Positions 21,947 through 33,754 of a stretch of DNA of 64,000 bases are shown here, in pieces. Below the pieces are notes generated by a model that saw only the letters and a list, made by a program, of their open reading frames with translations, was not told the origin of the DNA and ran no database searches. The stretch lies in assembly GCA_024180945.1 (NCBI GenBank), contig JAKSGN010000043.1:434001-498000 (forward strand), given 5' to 3'. The translations under genes were made by a program, and so were the position numbers. Position 1 is the stretch's first letter. Each line of letters opens with the position of its first letter. Origin of the DNA: Macrophomina tecta. Taxonomy: Eukaryota > Ascomycota > Dothideomycetes > Botryosphaeriales > Botryosphaeriaceae.

Positions 21947-23010
21947 TCACGCCAACACTGTGTAGGTAGAAGTTTCGTTATCTATAACAGAAAACCAGTT
22001 CAATGCAATGGCCAGAATCTCAGCCATCTCAATCCACATTTCTGCCGTCGCGCCCGCCCAGACCGACTTAACGAAGTCCTCTGTATCAGCCAGCAAGAGA
22101 TACGGCTTCTCCAGAGCGGCGAAATGTCCGCCTTCGGTATGCTGCCTATGCCAAACCACCTTTGCCGTCGTTTCAACCCACACTTTAGGTGCCGGCGCCA
22201 GCTCCATCGGGAACCACGAGTAGCCTGTGGGCTTGTCGCAATACGGAAGAGATTTATGCGCCTTCGGTGCGAACATCTCTCGGTACGGGTAGACGCTGGT
22301 GGGGAATGTGTCAGTCAGCCAGTACAGCGACACGGACGCGAGGATTGTGTTGATGGGCGGGTCTTCGTCCGTCCAGTCCAGGAACTTCTCGCCGATCCAG
22401 GCGAGCAGAGCGACCGGCGAAGCGGACAGGACCAGCCCGATCGTAGCAGGCCGGGTTGCGTGTTCGAGAGCGTACGCGCGGCCGTTGGTGAAGAACAATT
22501 CTGCGCGCTTGAGCTGTTTTGCCTCGAGCTCGTCGACGGCGGAGTCGGGCACGCCCTCGGGCTTCGGCGCCGGGCTAAAGTTGAGGTGTATGGCCTTGCA
22601 CTGAGCGTAGGTCCCCGCCAGCGTGCGGCTGATGATGCTGCCAATGTCGCCACCCTGGGCCACATATCCGCTTTGTTCGAAGCCCAGTTCGCAAAGCAGT
22701 TTATGCATCAGACGGGCGCTGTCTCTGCAAGACCAGTTCTTATCTAACGGTGGGCTGTCGGAGAATGCATAACCAGGAAGAGAAGGGACGATGATGTGGT
22801 ACGGTAGCTTATCAGCAGTCGCGTATCGCTCTTTCAGGAGGGACAACATAGGCAGGAATTCAAGAAAGCTGCCTGGTCAGCCGTGGAAAAATGCAACTGG
22901 GATGGCTGACGGATTTGTCGAAAACATGGCAACGAAATGGATAGAATCCAGCCCGTCGCCACCTTCGAATTCGACCCTCGAGAATCGCGCCAAGACCAGT
23001 ACCGTTTGAA
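21947..23010 (-). pseudogene. Epoxide hydrolase (alpha/beta fold), 5'-truncated with TGA in the HGW motif
   Basis: Microsomal-type epoxide hydrolase that opens epoxides to diols. Readable minus-strand coding runs from about 23010 (EFEGGDGLDSIHFVAMFS) to the stop at 21947. The nucleophile block QGGDIGS, the lid tyrosine region LYWLTDTFP and the catalytic HTEGGHFAALEKP are intact. The oxyanion-hole motif HGWPGSF reads HG-stop-PGSF because TGG has become TGA at 22879-22877. The N-terminal EHN domain, about 80-100 residues in relatives, is missing beyond about 23010, where the LINE 5' end region begins. The longest clean frame starts at an internal Met (22849, 300 aa) that is not the natural start. 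Function lost unless the stop is a base-call error, and truncated in any case. Confidence 0.88.
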
Positions 23011-23365
23011 AGCGCTCGACTCCCTTAGCTAGAATCCAGAATTCTAGCTTCGTAGACGTACGCGCTATTGCGTGATATGAGGAGAAAGAGGTAAACGGAT
23101 AGATCCCAACCTACTACAGCCTCCGCAACCCCACCACACTACCAGAACGAGCCAAAATCGCACCACACGTGAAACAAGAGTAGAGAACACCCTAAGGAAT
23201 AGTGGATCAAAATTGCATCGCCACTGGACTTCCCGATAGCGAGTAATTAAACACTCTCCTCCAGTGGAGCCTCTCCCACAGCCAACCACCGAAGAGATTT
23301 TGACCCCTGGTCAAAGCTCAACACACGGGCCTCCTACCAAGCACTCCCTAGACCCTTCCAGCATA

Positions 23366-24733
23366 ATGGACCAACCCGACCCTCCCCCACACGGGGACAA
23401 GGAGTGGGGGCCTATCATACTAGGCTCCCCTATTCCCTCCAGATGCCCAACACCGGAGCGAGAATACCAGGAAAACCTCCCAGGACAAACGTCTACCGAC
23501 CATGAGATGATAGATATCCCAACTGCTCAAGACTCCCCCCAAGCCCCACCCCTCCCGGTTACCCCACAACAAGATGCACAGCACCCTATAGGCAACCCAC
23601 TCAAACGCCCGGCTATCACGATAGAGTCTACTCCTACTAGAACTACTCGTAGCCCATCTCTCGCTACTATGCCTCCCACGACACTCTTCACAGTGCACAC
23701 AAAGGAAGGCCAGAAAAAGAGAGCACGATTTGGTGTCTTTACAACAGTGGACGCTGCCCTTGAAGGAGCACTTGACTGCCTTTTGAAAGCAGCAAACCTC
23801 GAAGAAGACCTAGAGAAGAACCGGAAAATCCTAGACCTCTTACAGATCTTTAGGGAGTACACAGAGGGAGGTATACTCGATAAGGCAAAGTCAATCCTTG
23901 CCACCCAAGTCCGATCTCTAGAGAACACATCAAGGGCTCTAGCCAACCGGACAAGGGAACTGAACAAGCTACCAGCTGCCCCTCCCACGTCTATACATAT
24001 TCCACAGCCTCCCAATCCTATCCTTCCCCTAGCAAATTCCCCCACGAGCAACGACGCTTCTATTGCCGCTACCAATAGCCAGGAGTGGACAACAATCGCC
24101 CGGAAGAACCCCTCACAGACAACAAAGACAACCATCTCCCCAACCGGAGGAAAGAAGACGAAACCCCCCCGGCAAGCAGTTCTACGCCTAGTCAGCCGCC
24201 CTAGCGAGATCTCATCCTTCGCCATGAGAAACGCTTTTAACAAGGCATTCTCGATAGCATACTCAAAAAAGCCAACTGTAATCTCTGCTGCCTCAATCTC
24301 AGAGAAAGGGAACCTTGTTCTTACGGTAACTGAAAGCTACTCAGCCGACTTCCTCCTCAAGAATAAGAAAATCATTGACTCGGTTATACCTACGGTCTCT
24401 ATTATAGAGAATAAACCATGGTATAAGGTTGCTGTTCATGGAATCCCAACAGCTGACCTCAATACCTTCTCACGAGAAGAATTCTCCTCCTTAGTTAAGG
24501 AAGAAATTAAGACCTTCAACTCTGGTCTTACAGCAATTGGGGAACCGTACTGGCTCACCTCAGAAGCCAAACGACTAACACAACAGGGAGGTTCAATTGT
24601 TATTGCCTTCAGCACAGAGAACGAGGCCCGCAAGGCTATATCCTCAAGGCTATCACTCTTTGGAGTTAGCTGTAAGGCAGAGAAGCTGCATGGACCTAGA
24701 ACCTCCAATACTAGGAAGCAGACATCTTCCTAA
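23366..24733 (+). CDS. LINE ORF1 (gag-like, nucleic-acid-binding)
   Basis: First protein of the Tad-like element, 455 aa from the ATG at 23366. The open frame extends upstream to 23264 without an ATG. The N-terminal half is Pro/Thr/Ser-rich. The middle has a helical acidic/basic stretch (KAANLEEDLEKNRKILDLL). The C-terminal part (about 310-455) resembles the RNA-recognition-like domain of LINE ORF1 proteins (AVHGIPTADLNTFSREEF, then GSIVIAFST). I see no CCHC knuckle. Its TAA stop overlaps the ORF2 ATG as TAATG, suggesting termination-reinitiation of translation. Confidence 0.85.
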   Translation: MDQPDPPPHGDKEWGPIILGSPIPSRCPTPEREYQENLPGQTSTDHEMIDIPTAQDSPQAPPLPVTPQQDAQHPIGNPLKRPAITIESTPTRTTRSPSLATMPPTTLFTVHTKEGQKKRARFGVFTTVDAALEGALDCLLKAANLEEDLEKNRKILDLLQIFREYTEGGILDKAKSILATQVRSLENTSRALANRTRELNKLPAAPPTSIHIPQPPNPILPLANSPTSNDASIAATNSQEWTTIARKNPSQTTKTTISPTGGKKTKPPRQAVLRLVSRPSEISSFAMRNAFNKAFSIAYSKKPTVISAASISEKGNLVLTVTESYSADFLLKNKKIIDSVIPTVSIIENKPWYKVAVHGIPTADLNTFSREEFSSLVKEEIKTFNSGLTAIGEPYWLTSEAKRLTQQGGSIVIAFSTENEARKAISSRLSLFGVSCKAEKLHGPRTSNTRKQTSS

Positions 24734-26558
24734 TGGGATCTATTAGAATACTGCAAGCCAATGTTAATAGGAATTCCTCGGTTACCGAGGCAATCCTGAA
24801 CTACGCAGTTGAGATAAAAGTTGACCTGATTCTTATTCAAGAACCTTGGGTTCTCATCTCCCCTAATCCCTCTGAAAACCGCTCTATCAACCATCCATCC
24901 TTTGGTCAAATTCTCCCGGTTACTCCTCCTGGTTTAAGGCCTCGTACGTTAACCTATATCTCACGGTTTCTGAGGGAAACCCAGGTTAACTACAAGGCCG
25001 ATCTCTTTGCTAGTCCCGATATACTACTACTTGAGATTATCCAGCAGAACTCTAAATTCCAGCTCCTAAACCTCTACAATCAAGTGGACCAAGAGGAAGC
25101 AGGGTCTCTCTATACTATAGAACGCGTCCTTAGTTACTATAGTATAACCACACCGACTATCATAGCCGGAGATTTCAACACACACCACCCGTGGTGGGAT
25201 CCACGATCTAGCCCAGATAGCAGGGCTCCCCAGCTCATCCAATGGATCGAAGATAACAACCTTAGTCTACTCAATAAGATAGGTAGAGGCACCTTCCACC
25301 GTAGCCATCTTAGTAGAGAAACTACTATCGATCTTACCCTGGCAACTAGAGAATTAGAAGACAGGATAGAAGGGTGGAAAGTCATTCAAGACCTTGGCTC
25401 AGACCACTACCCAATCTTCTTTTCTATTAGTCCAATGGAGCCTCCTACGAGCTCCCCAGCACAGCCTACCACCCGGTTCAATACTAGGAAGGCCAACTGG
25501 TCGGAATTCTCTAATCTATTCCGGGAGAAGATAGAGCAACTCCTTCCAAGCGTACTCTTAGATATAGAGCAGCTAAGCCCCTCTACCCTCTCTCAGGATA
25601 TAGCAGGGGGCAATACGTTATCAGTCCCAGCACTTAATAATCTAGGTAGTAGCTTGACTAAAGCCATTACCTATGCTGCAGAACTTACTATCCCCAAACT
25701 CAAACTGGGGCCTCGCTTTAAATCATGGTGGACAGACGAGCTCTACAACCTACGGCTAGACCTAGGACAAAAAACACGTAATAACAGACGGAACCCCACC
25801 GCTACTAGCATAAAGGCATACCTTGAGTCCCGGAACACCTTTCTACAGGCGGTGAAACAAGCAAAACGCGAACACTGGAACAACTTTCTCTCTAAGGAGA
25901 CCCCAACGTCAATCTACAAAGCAATGTCATACACTAAGCCACGGAGGGAGGTAAGGATCCCTGAAATCCGAGCCCCAAATGCGGTACTAGAAGATAGCTT
26001 TAAGGGGAAGTGTTCTGCCCTCCGTACAGGTTTATTCCCAAAACCTCCACAGGCACTACCATTCAACTGGGAGGAATACAATCCCACAAACTGGGACTGG
26101 CCCCTCCTAAAGGAAGCAGAACTTGAACAAGCATGCTCCACTCAAATAAAGGGGAAAACCCCAGGGCCTGATACTATAACGCAAGAGATCATTATCCAGG
26201 CGTATAAAGCAGCCCCACAAGCCTTCTACAAGGTGTTCAGTACTCTATTCAGCTATGGATACCACCCGCTATGCTGGAGAGAAGCAACAGGCGCAATTCT
26301 CAGCAAGAACAAGCCAGATATACATGCTCCCAAGTCCTACCGGGTCATCAGCTTGCTCAACTGTCTTGGGAAGATATTAGAACGAATCACGGCCAAACGT
26401 CTGAGTTATCTAGCAGAGACAACACACCTTCTAGATCCCTCTCAAATTGGGGGAAGGCTAAAGAAATCTGCTATTGACGCTGCCTTATTACTAGCTAATA
26501 AGGTAGAAGAGAACCGACGAGTAAAACGTAAAACATCAGTAGTATTCCTTGATGTAAA
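24733..26558 (+). pseudogene. LINE ORF2, 5' part: endonuclease and start of reverse transcriptase
   Basis: Residues 1-608 of ORF2. Residues 1-235 form an AP-like endonuclease (ILQANVNRN, LILIQEPW, IIAGDFNTHHPWWD, LGSDHYPIF). The reverse transcriptase begins at about residue 450, with GKTPGPDTITQEI, YRVISLLNCLGKILERI and HLLDPSQIGGRLKKSAIDA, and stops in VVFLDVK where the family continues GAFDHV. From 26559 the frame runs into foreign DNA and ends at a stop at 26587-26589 after a few unrelated codons. The continuation lies at 50921. Interrupted by insertion, not by mutation. Confidence 0.93.
26553..26558 (+). repeat. Target-site duplication, left copy (TGTAAA)
   Basis: The last six bases of LINE ORF2 before foreign sequence. 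The same hexamer occurs at 50915-50920, immediately before the resumption of ORF2. Joining after one copy gives GTA AAA GGT GCC TTT GAT, the expected V-K-G-A-F-D of the reverse transcriptase. Confidence 0.9.
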
Positions 26559-27811
26559 GTCGTTGACGGGAAATCCGCCTCAGGTTTAGGCTGCCCTCCT
26601 GTTCGGGTTAAGTGGCTCGCTTACGTCACTCGGCGCTTATAAAAACCTCCCGCCTCGCCCTCCACCCCCTTCCAATCCTTCTCTCATCCATCCTTCTTCC
26701 CTCCTTCCTCCCTACTCCGCCCCATGCCTCTCCACTCTGCCAAAATGCCTCACCACGCACCGCACAGTTTCACCGCTTTTTGTAGCCAAGAGCTGAGGTG
26801 AACGGGCTACGCCTTCCTACTACGACGTAGTAGCGCTACCCTTTCCCGTCTGTTCCCCTCGGGCTTTGCTTTGCGCTGCTTTTCAGAGGTATTTTCAGAG
26901 AAATTTCTTTTCTCGCCATGCGAATACAGCTTCTTTCCTATCTGTTTTTCCCCCTTCCTGTCGTCCCTGTGTGCATGCGTCCTGATGCTCCCTCGCAGTG
27001 TTTACCACTATCCATCCACCGGAAAGCTCGCTTCGGCTGCCAGTATCGGAGATTGCGGGTCCGTTGGGCACACCGCTGCTGCGGCGTGATCAGGGCTATG
27101 CACCTTGTTCCGCCATGCTAGTTCTCACGGCGCCGACACATGTCCAGTCATGAAAATGCCTCGTCCAACTGCTGACCCCGTAGCTTGTGGCTCCTCATCC
27201 TAGCGCCTGCGTCAGCCGTTTCCTATTTGCCGCCTCGTAGTCAAGGGACTGCCAGCAGCATGACGTGGGCGCCATTAACGTGCGTCGGCTACCCCGAGAT
27301 CTCACCATCCTATTGATCGTGCCCACAGCGGCGCAGCACTCTTTCCAATCATGTTAATGCCTCATCGAATCATTTAACCGCCTCGCTGACTCCAGGCTCT
27401 CTTGGCATCTACGTGGTGGTTTGCCATTCGTCGCCCCGGTTCTCAGGGGCTAACTGCTACATGACGAGTGGGCGCCAACGCGCGTCGGCCTCCACACGGG
27501 AGCAGACCATTTTCTCTGTTGATAAGAGGTCTGCGTCAGGCAGCCACTGCCGGCAGTTGAGTCGGCAGATACCATTCAGGGCACTGTTGAACGAGACTGC
27601 ATTTCAGGCAGCTGGCACAGGTCGCCAAGGGGGAAAGGGCGCAGCCTGGAGTCAGGCGGATCACCGGTCCCACAGCAGTTTTTGCAGGATTAAGTGGGGA
27701 AACGAGGCAGTCCTTTCGTGTGATCGAAATCAGCCTCTAAGCCACGGAGACTGCGTTGCAGCCGAGCATTGACCTGCAGCTCTGGGTGGTTGGGCAGAGG
27801 AGCACGCTCAG
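26559..27811. other. Left (3') terminal region of the Starship
   Basis: No gene recognised. A TATA-like TATAAAAA lies at 26638-26645, followed by a strongly pyrimidine-rich tract (26646-26725), the look of a fungal core promoter and leader. The first ATG after it (26724) opens only 26 codons. Short overlapping ORFs at 26871-27121 and 27413-27878 carry no motif. Possible orphan promoter or remains of a lost cargo gene. Confidence 0.4.
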
Positions 27812-27819
27812 TATAAAAA
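27812..27819 (+). promoter_or_regulatory. TATA-like box of the chromodomain gene
   Basis: TATAAAAA about 105 bp upstream of the ATG at 27923, followed by pyrimidine-rich sequence that is a plausible transcription start zone. Confidence 0.5.
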
Positions 27820-27922
27820 CAGGAGTCTTGCTCCCCTTCTCTAGCTATCATTCTCCGCAAGAGTTCCCGCCCAAGCATTGTTTCTCGTCAGGCATTATCC
27901 TTTTACAACATTCTACACAATC

Positions 27923-29368
27923 ATGGACACCATCATCTTTTACCAACCTCCAAGCCCCAAGTGGCCATACCGCAGCGCATTGGACAAATCTGTGCCTGAG
28001 CCGATGGACGATGAAGATGATGATGGCTGGGAGCCTCCCTCTCTCTCTGAGATTCTGGCTGAAGCCAAAAAAAAGCGAGCTAGCGTACCTGGTCATCAGG
28101 ATCGCCCTCCCCTGGTCCAGGAGAGGGTAGATGACGGTGGACATCCAGTCATCTCGCAAACGAGCGCGAGAGTAGCGATTGAGGATCGTATCAGTGCACA
28201 TGTGTGCAGCTCGAGCTCTAGAAACAACCGACAAAGTGACTAACGCTTGCATATGGTTTTGTTGTCTTGGCATGGCTAACTTGACTGCAGAAAACCACTC
28301 TATCGAGCCTCATGCAGATCTGGAGCCCAGTCAGTCGCCCGGGAGTCAGCAAAATCTGGCTATCGCCGCACCTAAAGCTCTTGACTCGATCTCTCAGGAC
28401 GAGGGGGCTCGCTGTTCCACCTCTCTGGATGCTGTTGATGACCAGGCTACTCACAAAGAAACTGTTACTGGCGCGCAGAACGACAAGCAGCATCGCTTTG
28501 GAGACCAGCGCTCCTCTAGCAGAGCGGAAACGTCAATAGAGCTTGACCGTAACAGCGACCGCAATCATGGTCGCGACCGCGACAGACAGGAGGGAGGTGC
28601 CGCCGCTGGCAACGTCTACGACATTTTCGCCGAGTACGAAAGGATCTTCGGCACTACTCGCAAGCACTGCGGAGTAGGCAAACAGGGGAAAGACCGCGGA
28701 AATGATGTTATAGGCGATGTACAATCTCGAAACCAGGATTTCTATCCCTCCAGGAGCCATGCGGCCTCTCCTAGCAGTCTCACTGCCGGTGCCGCAGTAG
28801 TCGCAGCCGACGAATCAGGATGCGACACAGGTATGATCTATTTCATCAATGTGTGGAACGCAATTCAAGCTGCTAATACTCCACAGGGAGTTTCCAGACA
28901 CACGTTAGCTCGCGAGAATCAAAATCTTCTAGGGACAGCCCGTTGCATGATACTCGACGCGACTCCATGCTGACCGCTGTGAGTAAACGTCTGGAGAAGC
29001 GACCCGGAGAATGTCTCTCAGTACCTACGGGCAAAAGTGCCAAACGCATTCGAACTTCGGATTCGGCAGCGCCCTTGCTCGCTGAGATAGATGGTAGCCC
29101 GAATTCTAGCAGCACCCGCTCGAGCAAGGATGCGCCACTTGAGTCATCGGCGGCTCCACAGCAAGCCAGGCCACCGCCAGTCGACCCGGAGGACAACCAG
29201 TACCTTGTAAGACGCTTGCTTAAACGCCGTGCTTATCGGCATCGCGGAAGGAAGGTTGTAAGATATTTGGTTGAGTGGGAAGGGTACGGTGCGGAACATA
29301 ATTGCTGGGTTCGTGAAGCGGACATACATCGGGGGCTCGTGGAGGCATTCAATGCATTCTCCTCTTAA
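27923..29368 (+). CDS. Chromodomain protein, Starship cargo, 3 exons
   Basis: Predicted nuclear protein of 444 aa. Exons are 27923-28235, 28291-28830 and 28887-29368, with GT-AG introns of 55 and 56 bp that have GCTAAC/GCTAAT branch sites just upstream of the acceptor; joining restores frame exactly. The N-terminus has an acidic stretch (MDDEDDDGW, residues 28-36). The middle is low-complexity, Ser/Asp/Arg-rich. The C-terminal 60 residues form a chromodomain: QYLVRRLLKRRAYRHRGRK, then VRYLVEWEGYG, NCWVREADI and LVEAFN, with the aromatic cage positions present. Such domains bind methylated histone tails. There is no integrase or RT around it, so it is not simply a retrotransposon tail. Its role in the Starship is unknown; chromatin targeting is a guess. 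Confidence 0.82.
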
Positions 29369-29740
29369 AAGCTACCATCCTTTTGAATCTTATGTCATAA
29401 AGATTGATAAATCCCGACTCTACCCTTTATAATTAGTAAGAAAGCTGATGGTGCGAAAGGATGATCGATTAGTGAGAATGGTGGGCAGCGCATATCGCTG
29501 CCCAGCAAACTGCGCTAAGCCTAATCAAGCATATGAACAAGCGAAGCCTCACAGGCAGCAAGGCATTCCGGCCGGCATGCTCGTCAAAAGCTCTCTTCAC
29601 CCGTAGGTCCTCAACTCTCTTGAGTAGCTCTACCTCTTGTACAAGATGTCGTTGGAGCTGACTAGTCTGCAGATCCCGTATTACATTTGGCGCTGCATGG
29701 ACGGCAACCTCATCTTCCCTCTCTTCAGCCTCCAAGCCCA
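29369..29740. repeat. Dispersed repeat, copy 1 (MATE 3' end and flank)
   Basis: Matches 33755-34067 in the same orientation. Shared text starts AAGCTACCATCCTTTTGAAT, runs through GAAAGCTGATGGTGCGAAAGGAT and ends GACGGCAACCTCATCTTCCC. The second copy lacks an internal stretch present here (about 29520-29590). The right part of this copy overlaps the last codons of the minus-strand MATE-like gene, so this looks like a segmental duplication of that gene's tail. Confidence 0.8.
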
Positions 29741-31228
29741 AGCAGAGGCAAATAGAAGAACATCGAAGAAACTAAATACGAGGGATCCGCCAAAGACAAT
29801 TGAATGATATGTCCAGGCGTCCTTAGGTGTGATTCCTACGTTACTAACCACGATTGCCCATGGTAGCACCCAGAGGATGTTTGACACTAATGATTGATAG
29901 AGATACCAGAGCGGACGGGTTGCCAATAGGATTGTGGCCATCTGTGTACTGAGAGCATAGAATATATACGTCCAGTCTATTGTCTTATTTCTCGAGTTAA
30001 TTGAGCGCACAAAGAATGGAGAAGTAGGTTCTACGTACCCTCCACATCTTTTCTGTGATAACTGACACAGTCTCTGTGCCAGACAGATAGTACGCAAAGC
30101 GGCGAGCTCCCCATCGAGAGAGGAAGATGCACAATGGCACCTCAAAGATCAGGGCTATTGCACAGGATAATAATGCCGGACGCGTTATACCTAAATGTCA
30201 TCAAAGTTGGGTCCGTTTGCGCATACTCTAGGATATATTGACTGACCAAGTAGATCCTGCAGCGGGACACTCGGCCGTCGTGAGTATTCGCTGACTCTTG
30301 TTCTCCATGCACCCCATAAATGGCCAACGAACGCTAAAGATGTAGCTTCCAGCGACTGAACAGGAACCATGACGAGACCCCATCGAATAGTCGTGAACAC
30401 GCCCCAAGCCGTTGCGTAATCATTCCCCATCGCCACGATTCCACTCACTAGCCACAAATACAGCGCATTTCTAATCGCTGACTCGAGAAACGTCAAAGAG
30501 CCAGGCGGTAGCAAAATCTTTAGTGCAGCAAGCGAGAGTCTTGGCCACTCTTCAGTCGCGCTCGCCGCCTGTACTGCTCCATCTTCTTTCCTCTTCCATG
30601 TGCGCAGACTGCTTACAAAAAATATACCAGCCCTACTCCCGCAGCACTAAGATCGCATATCAGCCGTATTGTAGCCTGCGTGTTGACCGTTGGTTTGTGT
30701 GTCCCGACATGAAACCGCGAGATGAGCAGCAGATCAAGCGCGATATTGATCACGAACTTGATACTGCTGATTACTAGTGGGACGTCCGGCCGGTCCAGAG
30801 CTCGTGTACTAGCTGATACAGCCACTTCGATGGCAGAAGCGAGTGCCGAAAAAGCGCTGATCCGAACGTACTTGATGGAGGCGGCGCGCGTCTCGTGCGG
30901 CACAAATGTGGAAATAAAGGAGGGCGCCGTGGAAAGGATAATAATGGACACTATAGATCCTAAACCCATTTGAAACACGATCAACGTGTAGGAGAGCGTG
31001 AGACGCTGGGAAATAGTGTGCGATGTTAGGTCACCAATGATCAGCCACGATGCGCGCGGAAGTCATTCGTTCAAAACTTCGGCGACAACAGAGATGTATG
31101 TGTAAGCGTCGGTGGTAGCAACAAGAGATGCTGAGATGTTGGCAACCCAGAGCTTAAAGAGGGTGGCGTATAAGGCAGGAAGGGTAAAGGAAAGGAGATT
31201 GAACAAGAGTGCGCCAGGATAGCGCTGG
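29681..31228 (-). pseudogene. MATE-like efflux transporter, decayed
   Basis: Multi-pass membrane exporter of the MATE type. Minus-strand segments in order: [13 protein letters not shown] and [19 protein letters not shown] (31220-31066), [100 protein letters not shown] and [20 protein letters not shown]. Introns at 30246-30191 and 30038-29984 fit GT-AG with correct frame. Two lesions: TGA at 31065-31063 where relatives have Gly (EGLPRASW), and a one-base loss in a T run near 30620 (LVYF / FVSS change frame). The natural N-terminus is absent; upstream sequence is a dispersed repeat (31228-31345). Dead cargo gene. Confidence 0.78.
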
Positions 31229-31345
31229 CGTGTAACGAGCGGGCCTCTGCCTCTAAGGATCCAAACACCAAAGAGGGAGAAAACCTGTCGAGGGGGTTTT
31301 CCTTGAGTGGGTACAAGAAGAGGGTGAGAGCAAGTCGAACACGTG
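31228..31345. repeat. Three-copy dispersed repeat R-A, copy 1
   Basis: About 110 bp beginning TGTAACG, with GCGGGCCTCTGCCTCTAAGG, ATCCAAACACCAAAGAGGG, TTTTCCTTGAGTGGGTACA and AGAAGAGGGTGAG blocks. Same orientation as copies near 46491-46592 and 47346-47460. It abuts the truncated 5' end of the MATE-like gene, so its insertion may have removed that N-terminus. Confidence 0.85.
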
Positions 31346-31521
31346 ATGAGACTGAGCACTGCGTGCGAAGGCCGTGTTACCAATAGAGTCCAAATTCTAT
31401 TGTTGAAGTTGACCACGAAGGTCAAAGCTATCTAAGGAGTGTGGTTTATATACTAGTAGGAAAGTGTATACAATCTAGTGTTCGTGAAGTTCATCTCTGT
31501 GGGTGGTCTGAACTATCTGAA

Positions 31522-32548
31522 GATGATGATGATGATGATGATGATTCATACACCCGTCGGCCTCAGTAGGCCATAGGGACAAGGAACGCTATTCTACGCT
31601 AAGCTACATTAGGATCCCGGTTCATTCGAGGCCCAGCACACTGTATGCAAAGAAACCATACCTCTCTCCAGTTCAACGATCTGAAAATAGACACGGACAA
31701 ATCGACTAATAGATAAAGCTTAACAAACGCAAGCGCAAAAAAAAAAAAAAAAAAAAAAAAGGAAATGTAGAAGCAGAGCTGTCCTCCATGCACCCCTCGT
31801 ACCATCCCTTTCGAGACCACTTCCCGAGTGCTGTCAGTCCCTGTAGCGGCGTGACGGCTGGTTGGAGAAGGGATTGCTTTGCTCAGAGAAGGATTGAGCT
31901 CTCAGTCTCTAGTTGCTACCAGTCTTTGGTTGTGATCAGTCTTCCCGTGGCCAGAGCAAATACTGCTGTTGCTTTAACTGCGCGCATGTCCGCCCGCCAC
32001 TTCTCCGGCGGCCCATCTGCATACCTACCGTCGGGCTTTCTTGTGCCCGACCATCCGCCTAGCATGAACGCGAGATCACCGAATCTACTTCCCAGGTCAA
32101 TCTGTAATCTAGCGCGGAGATCCATCCAACGCGGACACTCCAAAAGGAAGTGCTTGACTGTTTCCCTCTCCGCTCCGCAGCTACACGAGGGCGCCTCTGC
32201 TCGCTTGATCTTATATAGCTGTTCGTTTAGGCTCGCTGAACTATCTGAACTGGTGTTCGAGAGTTCATTCTGCCAAGCCCTCATGAACTGATGAACTGGT
32301 GGGGCATCACGTGATCCCCGTCTTTCCTGATGGACCTTTCCCGGCGCTCGTCTGCGCCCCGCTTGTTCCTTTCCCCCCATCTGTCCCAGGTCCTGTGAAG
32401 GCTGCGCCGTAACATGGCGACTTAATAATTTGAGTAATGTTGAGTGCGGCCGGGTCGAGGGGATGGGAGGGCGGATGGTTTCGTAACCGTTGCTGTTAGC
32501 ATCCCCGTGTCCCACTTGAATAGCGATATCGGTTCTTGATGTTGACAT
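31522..32548 (-). pseudogene. 3' fragment of a second LINE (ORF2 tail plus triplet tail)
   Basis: The minus-strand frame 32548-31916 ends in the zinc-knuckle-like block of fungal LINE ORF2 tails: CSCGAERETVKHFLLECPRW, followed by MDLRARLQIDLGS. Beyond its stop the strand reaches a (GAT)8 triplet run at 31522-31545, which would be the element's 3' simple-repeat tail. No RT or endonuclease precedes it, so it is a 5'-truncated copy, the usual product of incomplete reverse transcription. It differs clearly from the Tad-like LINE at 23050-53230. Confidence 0.65.
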
Positions 32549-33754
32549 CGTTGACGCCAGCGCAGGGTTGATGACCTGAAACCTTTGATCACGACTCTAA
32601 TGAGTCGTGTGTGGAGAACACAAAGCGGGGGTTGTGCATCAGCCAACCGGATGAAGCTCCGTACTACCGGGCGATTCGCCGAGGCTCGAAGTGATTAACG
32701 GCAATCCGGAGGCTTGGCGATTCTTTTGCCTGCTAGCCGAGAACTAAACCTGCCAGCTAAGCGCTCGACAGGTCAACGATAGCGAGAGCAAAGACATATC
32801 AAACGCCAGTGCTAAAGCGAACAAATAGGATCAGCAACCCGGCCATAGCGCGTGATCAGTGCAGGACAGCTGGCACTAGGCTCCGACACAGCAGAGCCTA
32901 CAAATCCTCCAGCTGCGAGGCCTGTTTGTGCAATCCTCGGATGAACGGTACATCTCTGAAATTATACGTAATTGGATGGTTGGGGTCGCATAGAAACACG
33001 GGACCAGTTCAGAGCGGCGGGGTGGCGCTGGGAGAAGTGGTCCGCACAAGCAAGGTAAAGGTGTGTCTATTGGCTGTGTAGTTTCCCACTATAATATGCT
33101 AGGCTTGGGTTGTTTTGCATACATTCCTCTAGACGTCTATTTTGAGTTCGCGCCTCTGCTTTTTAACTTATCTACCACAGTAACCAACGATCATCTTGAC
33201 TTCACAGAGAGCGACTCGTCGTGGTCAGACCACCAAGTTTAACCCGATGTTTGCCGAGGCACGGGTGCCGCGTTAGGCAACGCCGTAATAGTATGCCAAA
33301 TCAGCTACATAGTTACATCCTCCACCTTGCTGAATAAGAGCCCCTTCACCTAGGGTGTTGAAGGAAGGTGCTCTACCGTAGCATGGAGACGTGTTCTTTG
33401 CCATGTCAAAGCCTTTCGGATGATTTGGTGGAAGAAACGCGCTGGTTAGCTCCATTTGATAGTGACGGAGTAGGGTTTAGGCCGCTCGCATCTTTGCCTT
33501 GTGCGGATATGATCCCGCAACGGCCCTAGTAGGTTGCAAGAGCACTCACTTAGGGATGCATCATTATGTAGCATGCCAACACAAAGCAAAGCCAGCTTCG
33601 GGCGGGAAGCGTCTGGACGCACAGGCCATGATGGAATATTAATAATCCGTCCAAACTGAGGTAGATCCTCGATCTTCCACGTCGCCTCGGAACACCATCG
33701 ACACGCACCATGGATGGCAAGCGAGAACCCCAAGTGCACACAAACAACTCCCCC
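32549..33754. other. 1.2 kb in the Starship without a recognised gene
   Basis: Overlapping minus-strand frames at 33273-33929 and a plus frame at 32809-33081 show no motif. Composition is normal. Nothing further can be supported. Confidence 0.35.

Noticed and set aside
22124..22747. 207-codon plus-strand ORF
   Set aside because: Antisense shadow of the epoxide hydrolase coding sequence.
23527..24243. 238-codon minus-strand ORF
   Set aside because: Antisense to LINE ORF1, low-complexity and without motif.
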